Counted from the first letter of the stretch, positions 1-10,067 are shown. The stretch is 20,730 nt of DNA from Priapulus caudatus (GCF_000485595.1 NW_014577544.1:96069-116798), one strand, 5' to 3'. Notes: generated from the sequence alone by a model not told the origin. A program made the numbers and translations.

Positions 1-25
1 CCGATTATTATTATTATATTTATAT

Positions 26-255
26 AGAATGAATAGATAGAGTAAGATGAGATAGATAAGATAGATAGCATAGATAGATAGATAGGTGATCCCTAGATAG
101 AGAGATAGACATCTTAGATGCAGTCACAGTAGACGTAAAGGTAGATTATCGGGAATGGCAAAATCAATGTACAGGGTGGGGACGAATAAGAGGACTATTT
201 ACTATTGTTATAGATAGATAGATAGATATAAAGATGATATAGATAGTAGCTAGGT
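26..255. repeat. GATA-rich simple repeat
   Basis: Two clusters of imperfect (GATA)n tetranucleotides lie at about 26-116 and 210-252, separated by non-repetitive sequence. No coding potential was seen. This is ordinary microsatellite DNA next to the hexamer array that follows. Confidence 0.8.
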
Positions 256-277
256 AAATAGCAGATAGGATTGTATT

Positions 278-556
278 TTATGATTAGGATTGAGATTACG
301 ACTAAGATTACAATTAAGATTAAGATTAAGATTGAGATTAAGATTAAGATTAAAATTATGATTAAGTTTATGATTATGATTATGATTAGGATTGAGATTA
401 CGACTAAGATTACGATAAAGATTAACATTAAGATTATGATTACGATTACGATCACAATCACGAACACGATTACGATCACGATCACGATCACGATCACGAT
501 TACGATCACGATCACGATCACGATCACAATTACGATTACGTTAATGATTATGATTA
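278..556. repeat. Imperfect GATTAN/GATCAC hexamer array
   Basis: This is a degenerate six-base tandem array made of GATTAA, GATTAC, GATTAT and, in its right third, GATCAC/GATTAC units. A segment of about 34 bp starting at 278 recurs at 380, so there is a 102-bp higher-order period (17 hexamers). The array is open in frame on both strands as Ile/Thr/Lys-rich or Ile/Val-rich strings, which follows from the hexamer period and is not evidence of a protein. It stops just where LINE homology begins. Confidence 0.85.
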
Positions 557-564
557 CTCTATGA

Positions 565-2394
565 ATTACTGATTATACTCACGCTACGAATAGCTGTGAT
601 CAAGGAAAACTGGTCAGAGCTACAAAACGACTATTAAAGCAAAACGAAGATATCCGTTACCCGCATTATGAGGATAAGTCTGTGCTCGCTAACGATATCG
701 GGCACTTCTTTGTTCAAAAGATTATTGACATACAGACAACGCTCGGCAGCAGCAGCATACAGCATGTGGAACTAACCGGAAACGACGCACCTACTGTTGT
801 ATTCGAGGAGTTTAAGCTACTGTCGCCGGAACAAGTTAAAAATTATATGAACAATTCATCAAAAAAGACCTGCGCGTTGGATCCAATGCCAACCCAATTA
901 ATTATCAATTGCATTGACGAGCTATTACCTGCTCTAACTAAGATGGTAAACTGTTTTTTAGATACAGCTACATTTTCTGAGGACTGGAAAGAAGCACTCG
1001 TGATACCCTTGTTGAAAAAACCGGGCCTTGACCTTGTTTTTAAAAATTACCGCCCAATCAGCAATCTCACCTATGTGTCTAAACTAACGGAGAAAATAGT
1101 ATTTGATCAAATTTACAATCACATGACTGTGAATGGACTGTTCCCGATCATGCAATCAGCGTACAGGAAACAACATAGCACTGAAACGGCACTGTTAAAA
1201 GTTAAGAACGACATATTAATGAACATGAACAACCAGCAAGTTACACTCTTTGTGCTTTTGTATCTCAGTGCTGCCTTCGATACTGTCGATCATGATATTT
1301 TACTCAAGAGCCTTCAGTCTAGAATTGGCATTACGGGCAAAGCACTTGACTGGTTTTCATCTTATTTGTCACATAGATCACAGCGCGTGTCAATACGTGG
1401 GACTTTATCAGACAGCTTCGACTGCAAGTGGGGTGTTCCACAAAACTCATGCCTAGGGCCTCTTCTCTTCAACATATATGCGTCAACAATTTTCTCAATA
1501 TTTGAAGCTCATCTTCCGGATATCCACTGCTATGCTATTGACTCCCAACTGTACCTATCCTTTAATCCAAATTCTGCTGCCATCCAGGAACAGGCTGTCT
1601 CTGCGATGGAAACCTGTATAAAAGATATCCGTGACTGGATGCTTGCTGATCGGCTAATGTTAAACGACGACAAGACGGAATTCCTCATCTTAGGCACTCG
1701 GCAACAACTGTGCAAAGCGGACATTGATCTTATCACAGTCGGGAGTTGTAACATTTCGCCAGTATCCGTGACCAGCAATTTGGGTTGCTGGTTTGATTCG
1801 TGGATAACGATGGAGACTCATGTTTCCAAACTCTGCAGTACTTCATTTTTCCATCTTCATAATATTAGAGGAATCCGAAAGTTTCTTTCTACGGAATCAA
1901 CAAAAATTCGAATTCACGCATTAATTACTAGTCGTGTTGATTGCTGCAATAGTTTACTTTATGGGCTGCCCCAGGTACAACTGAATAAGTTACAGCAAGT
2001 CAAAAATGCAGCTGCTCGGCTTATCTGCAATGCATCCAAGTTTGATCATATATCACCTGTTTTATATCATTTGCATTGGCTGCCAGTCTATTTCCGTATA
2101 GAGTTTAAAATACTACTCATCAGTTTTAAGGCATTACATTGTATGTCACCAGATTATATCAGGGAATTAGTCACATTAAAGAGACCTAATCGGTACAGTC
2201 TGCGCTTTGCTAACCAAATGTTAATTGAGCCACCAGCTGTAAAAACGTTGGCTACACTTGGCGATCGAGCTTTCTCATCAGCTGCCCCAAAATTATGGAA
2301 TAAGCTACCTAGTCATATTCGATGTGAAAAGTCGCTGGAATCTTTTAAACGCCTAGTCAAAACTCATCTATTTAACATTGCATTTAACACATAG
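565..2394 (+). pseudogene. LINE reverse transcriptase ORF, catalytically altered, N-terminus lost
   Basis: The open frame runs from 565 to the stop at 2392-2394; a GTG at 682 gives 570 residues. No true start exists because the copy is truncated. Residue numbers here count from 682. Recognisable RT blocks are NYRPISNL (122-129), the AYRKQHSTETALL block (160-172), motif A at 192-205 (LLYLSAAFDTVDH), the GVPQ block (251-260) and motif C (YAID, 284-287). Working LINE enzymes of this type have LDLSAAFD and YADD. Here the motif A Asp is Tyr (TAT, 1261-1263) and the first Asp of YADD is Ile (ATT, 1537-1539). GVPQG has become GVPQN (1444-1446). Further on are the NLG.WFDS, CNSLLYGLP and HWLPV blocks usual for the family's C-terminal region. 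The protein is therefore expected to lack polymerase activity although no stop or frameshift interrupts it. Confidence 0.85.
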
Positions 2395-2468
2395 ACATTA
2401 TATTTTTAGGTGTACATTTGATTTGAGTTCTATTTTATTGAAAATGTTATATTATTGTCGTTTTTAGG

Positions 2469-2585
2469 ATCTATATTTTACAATGTTGCAGTCCGCTATT
2501 TATAATCAGGAATTGTTATAGGATTATCGTAATTTAAATATCTATATTTTACAGTATTTTGCAGTCCGCTGTTTTATAATCAGTC
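2469..2585 (+). repeat. Tandem duplication in the LINE 3' UTR
   Basis: The segment starting ATCTATATTTTACA at 2469 recurs at 2540. In both copies it is followed by TTGCAGTCCGCT and then TTTATAATCAG. The period is 71 bp and the second copy ends near 2585. Such duplications occur in LINE 3' regions; no function is implied. Confidence 0.75.
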
Positions 2586-2639
2586 TTTGTAATACGCACG
2601 TGAACATATCTGCATGTAACGTGCGCAATATAAATTAAT

Positions 2640-2772
2640 AAATATTATTATTATTATTAATATTATTACGATTATGATTCTGATAATGATTGTGATTATG
2701 ATTATGATTATGATTATGATTGTTATTATGATTATGATTGTTATTACGATAATAATGATTAGGCTTAGGATT
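2640..2772. repeat. LINE 3' tail and GATTAT-type repeat
   Basis: (ATT)n directly follows the LINE 3' end and passes into GATTAT/GATTGT-like hexamers resembling the array at 278-556. It is either a microsatellite tail of the element or the right half of a pre-existing array split by the insertion. Confidence 0.75.
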
Positions 2773-2845
2773 AAGCTAGAGATTCTCAATTTCAGTAAAA
2801 TATGGTGTCTATGTCTAGTATCCACTATATCTAGTATACGCGTAC

Positions 2846-5152
2846 CTGTACGAGAAGAAGCCCAACTAATATTGTTAGTTGGGAATTTGGGCTCACGAAG
2901 CGAGGTCTTACTCTCGATTTCTTGCCCTGTGTAAATATTCTGTAGATGCGGTTGGTTTTCAGCAGCAGTGGTCCATAAATCAGTGTGAATGGCAGTTGAA
3001 CGGTGATGTGTAGAATCGTGCATGTCGTCGACGTCGGTTTGTTGATTAGAACAAAGACCACCAGAAAGCTGAACTGGATTCCGAACAGCATGACAAAGCT
3101 CAGTTCTCGGCTGGCGGCTTTGATGACTTGCCTGTCTTTATTTTTGATGTAAAGGACGCCTAGTATAGTGTTGGCAAGGAGTCCAACCACCGAGGTGAGC
3201 GCTAGTGCCAATCCAAAAGTACCAGTGAAGTGAATGTAGTTAGCCGGGAGTGGTAGACAGGTGTTGTTAACTGAATCAGGCCAGAACAGCGGTCTGCATA
3301 GTCCACAGCCGGACAGATTCGCAAATAAATACTCGTTGTCACGGCAACGTTCGCAAACCCAGCAGCAGTGCGGCTCAAGATGCTGATGGTAATGGCGTGG
3401 GGGGCATGGAGTGCTACACACAGATTTTGGCAGCGTCGTTGGGTCTCGAGCCCATGATATCAGACTGTTGTCCATCTGCAGGGCGCCGTCTTTCCATTCT
3501 CCGACCAGGACCCTGTTGTATAATACGCCATCGCTTTGAACTGCGTACACGTTATAATGCGGAGGAATGCTGTTAGTGCCGTCAAATCTAATTTCTTGAT
3601 TGGAATTTTGCTTGAAATGCACATTCCTTAGATACTTCATAAACAATGGGGCCGAAATACTGCTAGCGCGTAGGGTTGATAATGAAATGTTATGGTGGTT
3701 TTCAGTGATGTATTGATCTAGTGCCAGAGCAATTGCGGTTACAGCTACTCTAATATTGTAGGTGATATCTGTGATTTCCAAAAGTCGTTTCTGATGACTA
3801 ATCACAACAGTTTCGTCTTCTGTGCACGTACCTTCAACAAACGAACAGTTCTGTGTTTTTTCCCAGTACTGACGGAACCAGCGAATATGCCCATAGTTGC
3901 CCAACGTCATCGAGGACAGCCAGTTGGAAAAGTCACTCTGATCGACAGGAGACCAAGTCCGTAAAAAGATGGCGCCGTCGGAGACACGCTCGAGACTGCC
4001 GATGTAATGTGTGGCGCTTTCTATAATATACAGCCATACGAATCTATCTGTCGGTGTTCCCATCCGCTCGAGATCCAGCCGCACGGCATAAAGCTTGTCT
4101 GGCCGTATAAAAGATATGATGACGTTCGCATCTTGTGCGTGTAATTGTGCGCTAAACCGGTGCAGATTTTCGCCGCCGACGTCCATTGCTAACCACAGAC
4201 GTACGCTGAAGCAGATAGACATCTTCTTTGCTTCAACCTCGAGGATATGGGCGAGATGTTCGCCATTACCATCGACGGTGGCAAGCACAGCAACGTAGCT
4301 CCACCCGTATCGCTGCACTAGCGCCAAGATGGCGTGAACCTGGTTAATATCCGGCGGCGCCGTGCGTAGAAAATACGGAAGTTCGCGAGTTATGCTTAGG
4401 TCGTCACTGCCCGAGGAAGGGCTCACTTGCGGTATTTGTAGAACGCCCAGTATGGGAGCCACGAGCTCGCTCGTTTCACTGTATATCGGTCCGATGACGC
4501 CAACCACGTCCTTGGTCGAGCACTTCTTATGTTCGTCAGTAGCAATGTCATCATCGATGCCGGTTGCGTCAACAGTTGGCGATAGCTGCCCCGACTCATC
4601 AATATGAACTTGCCGAGTTGCCCTCACTTCACCACGGTCTCTAGGCTTACCAGCTGCAAACAACATCTGTCGTGGATTTGATCGGCCGTTCGTCTCCGAT
4701 TTATTTCTTGGGTTGCCGGCACGCGTCGAGTCGATTTGTGCAGCTGCGATGTCGCGCCATTTCTCGATAGCAGCTCGATGGTGTTCGCGGGTAACGGTCA
4801 CGAATTGCAGCGCCTGCGACATACCGATCGTGTCCTTGCCGCAGCTGTCAAATATCACGTACCCGAGTGAGATGTTCGGCAGAATTCTCTCGTCGGCATT
4901 AAGACGCTCGATGGTGTATATCATAGCCAACGCAAACTCGATAGAGTAAGGGTTGAGCGCGCCACACTCGTTGTCGTCTCGGTGTCCAGCGCCATAGCCG
5001 TGAACTGGGAATATTCCACCGAGCATGAGGTTTTCATGTGCAGACACACATGTGGATTGCAAACCAGGTATAATTACGGAGCACGAGCACAGGAAAATCT
5101 GACTGACTACGACTATCGCGACAATGAATACCGTGTTTCGCAGCGACGGCAT
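2846..5152 (-). CDS. mGluR-like class C GPCR, large 5' exon (TM4-TM7 not in window)
   Basis: This is a cell-surface receptor of the metabotropic glutamate family. The frame is open from Met at 5203, but Met at 5152 (residue 18 of the long form) is followed directly by a signal peptide (MPSLRNTVFIVAIVVVSQIF), so I prefer it. Residue numbers count from 5203. The Venus flytrap domain covers about 58-575, with NADERILPNISLG and VVGVIGP as family landmarks. The Cys-rich domain is 596-650 with nine cysteines, including CCWVCERC. TM1 is about 659-686, TM2 about 697-721 and TM3 about 727-749, followed by KTNRIYRIF. TM4 begins near 773. The exon ends after GTACAG at 2846 with donor GTACGC, phase 0; read-through would stop at 2831-2833. 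No TM4-TM7 exon was found at 1-2845. Most glutamate-contact residues are changed, and a loop of about 95 residues precedes GVIGP. Identity as an mGluR-like receptor is firm; the ligand is unknown. Confidence 0.92.
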
Positions 5153-5512
5153 TTCAGCGGACCTATATATAAGTACGCGGTTCTTAATGACCCATCTGCT
5201 CAAATCCTAATCATTAGCAAGTGCACGATATGATATAACGTTGATTCAGAAAAAGTTCTCCGCGTTCTTTTGCGCTGCAAACGCTACGGGAGCTGAAAGC
5301 AAATAAGAAATCTAACGTAATTAAATGATGACGCCAGTGACACGAAACTATCCGAGAGGGTTTGCGCATGCGCTACCTTGCGCGTGCATGCACCTGGTGC
5401 AGATATGCACAGAAACACAGAAGGTTTCTTCTCTAGGTATTCCTGATATGGTCATGGATAAATACATTGGGATTTTTTTTAAGACAGTTAATTCTGCGAT
5501 AGCCGTGTATAG

Positions 5513-5580
5513 ATAGAATGAACGGAATAGAATAGAATAGAATAGAACGGATAGAATAGAATCGGATAGAATAGAACGGA
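5513..5580. repeat. (GAATA)n pentanucleotide repeat
   Basis: This is an imperfect tandem of GAATA units with ACGGA interruptions, upstream of the receptor's start. It is simple sequence only. Confidence 0.85.
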
Positions 5581-5848
5581 CACCTATCTAGATGGACAAG
5601 TATGTCGTTCTCACTGAGAGACCGTTCTATACAGGTTTAACTGTATGCGTAACGTAATCGTTAGTGTGAGCATCAGTTTCCGTAGTAGCGAGTAAAAATC
5701 TCTTGGAGACTGTTACCTGACGGCTGAAAGTTTGTAGGATATAATCATGAGTTTGTGTTTGTTCGCTGCTGATATAATATCGGTAAAAAAGACCACACAA
5801 ACTCAACATTTCCGACAACAACGAGTTGTTTGTTTATATGACATATGT

Positions 5849-5849
<1 letters not shown>

Positions 5850-5918
<69 letters not shown>
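5850..5918. repeat. (CA)n microsatellite
   Basis: This is an uninterrupted CA dinucleotide run of about 34 units. The His/Thr-rich frame through it is an artefact of the repeat. Confidence 0.97.
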
Positions 5919-5920
<2 letters not shown>

Positions 5921-6668
5921 ATTAATAAATTAACATGAAGTTATTATCATATGGATAAGTAAACAGGTACAAAATAGTAGGTAAACCTATTTAATTACTC
6001 AGTTATCTTCATATTTATAGCAACACATTCATTGATTGCATTGAGCATTTTTCCTAAGACATTGGCGTAGATGCACTGTGAGAATCAGATTTGCACTCAA
6101 GCCAGATTAACAACTTCAAGACCCTGGCAAATAAATAGTTAGCGGCGTATTTGACATCACTTGACTAGAATCTGTGATTAAGGGAACGACCTGTTAACAC
6201 CTATCATACGGAGGTAGTGCTCAATCGTCAAATCTAATAATCGTTATATATTGGCAGTTCTGTTATTCGTGAAAAATCGAAATGAGTTTTTTTTAGATAA
6301 GATTATCCGCTGGCTTTCATGTCACAATACAAAAGATGCAAAACCACGACATTGCCACGTAAACACATGAAGGCTGTTAAAGTAGATTTATTTATCACGA
6401 AGATCATAGAAATCATATAAAGATCGTTACATAGATCATCATGGATATCATCTATCCAAGAGGCATGGAGCCGCATGTTGGGGTTTGGCCTTACCGGAGA
6501 TCGCTGCTGAGTATGATTGTCATTGAACAAATGTCGAACAAAATCAAAGGTTGACCAGGAAGTGTAATCGGATGTAGATGTGGGGAAAGAGGATTATCGA
6601 TCGTGATCAGCTTCTGTGTATTGAACATCTAATCATTCTACATTGCTGCGATGAAAGAAATCAATGAC

Positions 6669-6710
6669 ATATATATATGTGTGTGGGTGGGGGTTCGCCT
6701 CTCTCTTCTC

Positions 6711-6753
<43 letters not shown>

Positions 6754-6878
6754 GTGTGTGCGAGCGCGCGCGTGCCAGCTTGCCTTCCTGCCTGCTTGTC
6801 TGTCTGTCTGGTTCCTTCACTCGCTTACTGCCTGCAATTGTACCCCCTTTCACACGCACACACACACACACGCACGCA

Positions 6879-6940
<62 letters not shown>
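6669..6940. repeat. TG array and CA/CGCA array in inverted arrangement
   Basis: An AT/TG tract (6669-6687) and (TG)n with a GCGCGCG stretch (6711-6772) are followed about 80 bp later by (CA)n(CGCA)n(CA)n (6851-6940) ending in CACATATACACAC. The two arrays are complementary in inverted order. Alternating purine-pyrimidine runs such as CG/TG can adopt Z-DNA. Frames through here on both strands are repeat artefacts. Confidence 0.9.
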
Positions 6941-7337
6941 TTACGTACATTATTAACACGTAACGAACGTTATTACATACGTATTTTTGATTAATGTTTG
7001 TGTTCTAATTCCGGTTTGCTGTCTATGGGTGCAATCTACTGGTAAATGCATCCTAAAAATGGTCGACTTGACGTGTTCTCAAGTATGGTTGTGTGAATGT
7101 CCATTAAATTCTTCGATGAAGGCCGGGGACATGATTTCATCCAATTTGCTTTCTCTCTCACAGCCCGGGGTACGATTTGGCCCGAGGTGGGAGTGTGATA
7201 GCCATCTAGAACGTCGTGGGCATCATGCCCTGGGAATATGATGTGCCAACGCCCTCCAGCGGCGGGTTGACTAATGAACGGGCTGGTAGAGACGGCAAAC
7301 TGCATGCAGTGCCCCTTCGCTCACTCAGGATACCACC

Positions 7338-7390
7338 AGGAGTAAGACAATATAGGATTATATCCTGTAATCCTATATTATCTTACTCCT
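7338..7390. mobile_element. 53-bp palindromic mini-insertion with 9-bp target duplication
   Basis: Arms of 23 bp (7338-7360 and 7368-7390) match as an inverted repeat at 22 of 23 positions around a 7-base spacer. The same 9-mer, GATACCACC, sits directly outside each arm (7329-7337 and 7391-7399), as a target-site duplication would. The insert is too small to encode anything and is best read as a minimal foldback or MITE. Nine-base duplications are typical of Mutator-like and Merlin-like transposons. The superfamily cannot be assigned from this copy. Confidence 0.7.
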
Positions 7391-8711
7391 GATACCACCG
7401 TACCGTAGATTGAGCCCATGAGCGAGAGCGCCATCTGTCGTGCAGTTTGGGTAGACGGTTCTCATAGGACATAAATTTAACGTGCACAACAATGCATGGA
7501 GGTTACACAAAACACTTAAGAAATCCACATGGAGTAAGTGGGATAACTATGGGATATAATAAAACAAGTAACAGCACAATAGTCTATAACGACTGATACA
7601 TCGCTGCAAGTATATTCGATAGGATACAGTCTGAGGAAACATAATGGTAAAAGCAGAATACTTTAAGTTTAATATTGCGCTTGTCCATCACACAATTCGA
7701 GTCCAATTTAAAAAAAAACATTACAGCACCAGCAACAATCCTACGACATACCGAGTGAATGAGAATAAATAGGAGGCCATAACTGAAAAGCAAGTACAAC
7801 CAAATATATAATAGCGCCAACTATAAAACTTCTTTCGTATGTTATGCATATGATTTTCCAGCAATGAATGATATAAGTTGTAGCTCGTAATTGTAATCAT
7901 ACGTAATCATATATTATTTAGTATTATGAATTTGTTACGCATCAGCAAGCATCCACCTGAAATGCATCATGGTACTAACATGAATGCAAAGCTGGCTTTA
8001 CTGCGTCTATTACTCTAAATGCCTTTTCTCATCAAGTTTTTTTTTTTACAAAATATACCCATCACAGAAAAACACACACATTGGCCAACGAACATAATTT
8101 TTTACAGGAAAGGGGTGAACATACATTAAATGTTTAGGCACAGTTCCAGTGCTGACAAGTGAATTCTCAAGAAGCTGCAATCTGCTAGTCTTTCCACAAC
8201 GCGATCGCATAAACGTTACACATAAACTCAGGTACCAAATATGCTAGGCAACTTCCCAGCGTTTTTGCCACATAGAGGTGACTAAAACGTCAGCAGATCT
8301 ACTAAAGTCACTGAAACCACAAGAACTATTGATTTTGTTTACAGTATAGGCAATGCTCGCAAATACTCAAATACGCACACTAATCGACTATTTTAATTGA
8401 CAAATGCAAAAATAACGAAACTATTGATTTAAATAATGTTGTGTGCTGGTGAGGACGATGCACACGTCGTGAACATCAACACATTACACGAATTGAACTC
8501 GAGAGCGCATTACAGAAATCACTGAGCACTACACATACAACACTTCGAGCAATAGAGGCCTTTTCTGTATGTGTCACGTGAATAGTTCCTTTTGCCATTG
8601 CGCTACATCTCACGGATGTGTCTCTCGTCTGGACTCGCGTATTGAACAGTGTGCAGCCAATGACAAGTATGCATGTTGTAGGTGGAAGTAAACTAGACTC
8701 GACAGCTAGGT

Positions 8712-8744
8712 TCAACATACTTCTTTGCAGTGCTTCATAAACTT
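8712..8744 (-). CDS. PXDN: Peroxidasin exon 22, proposed terminal exon
   Basis: A strong acceptor (TTCTTCTTCTTCAG) opens a phase-0 exon encoding [10 protein letters not shown], then TGA at 8712-8714. Joined to exon 21 it continues the vWC spacing (CxC, six residues, C, three residues, C). The usual second half of the module with CCPxC is missing. No minus-strand CCPxC-like motif was seen between 5300 and 8711. Read without splicing, exon 21 would instead stop 12 codons into the intron. This exon is the least certain of the gene. Confidence 0.5.
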   Translation of the reverse strand, partial: KFMKHCKEVC

Positions 8745-10035
8745 CTGAAGAAGAAGAAAACATAAAGAGTGAGTGGGACTGATACACAGGCATTCAACAA
8801 ACATGAGCAACAGAATGGAGAAAAGACTTTCCATCTACAAATAGAGGCAGATGCCAGTAAACGCACATACCTTGCAGATGCACTTGCTACAGTTGCCCTC
8901 CATCCAAGCTTCTCCGTTGTTCCTCTGCTGTTTATCAGCATCAACACAATTCTTCCCACTCATGTGTGCCTCCATTTTCCTCATCTGAATTGGTAACATT
9001 GGCACCATTAATGTCTTACCTCGCCATAAGCATTTGACCTACCAAGCACGCAACACGATCACTTTATTTCGAATATCTGATGCAATTCTCTGTGCCTGCA
9101 TTATACAATAGAATCGTTAACAGTATTGCTAGGTTACCTTTCGGTTAAATTTGTATAGAGTTTTCGTCATAGTTTCCACCAATGTCTCAAGTCCTTCGAT
9201 CCTATCTTCCATTATGTCCATGTGCTCCTGGGCTGTTGTAATCAGAATAGAAACGGAATACGTTTGTGACATCAATCATTAAAATATATATAATTAGCGA
9301 ATATATTAGGGTTTGTTACGGTGCGCTGGTCTTCTCACCCTCAGTGTCGACGATCAGGGCAATGGGTGCGCCATGCAGCTGCTGAGTCTGGTCTCGTTGA
9401 GGGCGGTCCTCAGGGTAGCTGAACTCAGAGCGCTTGCTGCGTCCCAGGTGGTCGACAAACGATTCGGACGCTCCCAATGTGCTGCAGTCTGCAACACACA
9501 TCGACACGAGACGATTACCAAATACTAATCACCAGTTCACATACCCAATGATGGCATCTCTTCAACCTCACCAGTCAGAAAACTGCAAACTAATAAACCT
9601 ACTGATCTAATCAATGCGATATAAATTCCACTAATCGGAGCACATCCTGTTACAACAACAAATGCTTTTGGAAGTATCAGGAACTCATCTAACCTGTTGC
9701 TAACACAGCATGCCAAGATGCAAGTGCCAATGGAGAAACTCCACTTATAACTTCCCCAACTATTAGCGTATTACAGAGGATAAATACTATGTTGTGTTTA
9801 CATATGCAGTCTTTTAAATTTAAAAAATGGTCGGACAATGCAGTACCCTGGCAGCATTCAACCCAGAGGCTGAGGTCAACATGTGGTATATCAGTGGAAC
9901 AGCTTTCGTAGCCCTGTGGGTATTCCACATTCACAAACACGTCCTTCTGCACCCTGCATACAAAACACAACAAAGTTTAATATACCAATAAGCTACTATA
10001 TAAATAATATCACAACACACAGACATGCATACACA

Positions 10036-10067
<32 letters not shown>

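Larger units (their letters stand above)
565..2660 (+). mobile_element. 5'-truncated CR1/Jockey-like LINE
   Basis: This is a non-LTR retrotransposon copy. What remains is the linker before the reverse transcriptase (RT), the RT with its C-terminal region, and a 3' end of about 240 bp running into an (ATT)n tail near 2640-2660. The endonuclease half is absent, the usual sign of 5' truncation during target-primed reverse transcription. RT-type homology starts close to 592, and the frame is open from 565. Both edges abut GATTAN-type simple repeats, so no target-site duplication can be defined. It lies antisense to the flanking mGluR-like gene, probably inside its intron. The exact clade (CR1, Rex1 or Jockey) is inferred from motif style only. 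Confidence 0.85.
5204..8711. other. Intergenic region between receptor and peroxidasin
   Basis: This is about 3.5 kb with no supported gene. It holds GAATA, CA and TG/CA microsatellites, a 53-bp palindromic insert at 7338-7390, and otherwise AT-rich unique sequence. A more GC-rich patch (about 7100-7310) has an 89-codon minus-strand frame that resembles nothing I know. The 5' end of the receptor and the 3' end of peroxidasin should both have untranslated sequence here. An ATTAAA on the minus strand at 8392-8397, about 315 nt past the proposed peroxidasin stop, is a weak poly(A) signal candidate. Confidence 0.6.

Noticed and set aside
195-564. Long open frames on both strands rich in Ile/Val or Ile/Thr/Lys
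   Set aside because: They come entirely from the hexamer period of the GATTAN array, which lacks stops in several frames; there is no homology or start context.
5162-5173. TATA-like TATATATA on the minus strand next to the receptor's start
   Set aside because: It lies only about 10 nt before the preferred Met codon. A start site 25-30 nt downstream would fall inside the signal peptide, so it is unlikely to be a promoter element.
6638-6994. Several about 100-codon Cys/Val- or His/Thr-rich frames on both strands
   Set aside because: They are translations of TG/CA and CGCA microsatellites.
7036-7305. Minus-strand frame of 89 codons in a GC-richer patch, and an overlapping plus-strand frame of 84 codons
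   Set aside because: No recognisable domain and no splice or transcript context; two opposing frames of similar length suggest chance. Possibly an old mobile-element fragment, but unsupported.
8476-8793. Minus-strand 105-codon frame as an alternative end of peroxidasin
   Set aside because: It has PPTTC but not the rest of a vWC module, and it is out of phase with exon 21 through the only strong acceptor.
8769-8996. Plus-strand 75-codon frame
   Set aside because: It is the antisense shadow of peroxidasin exon 21 and its flanks.
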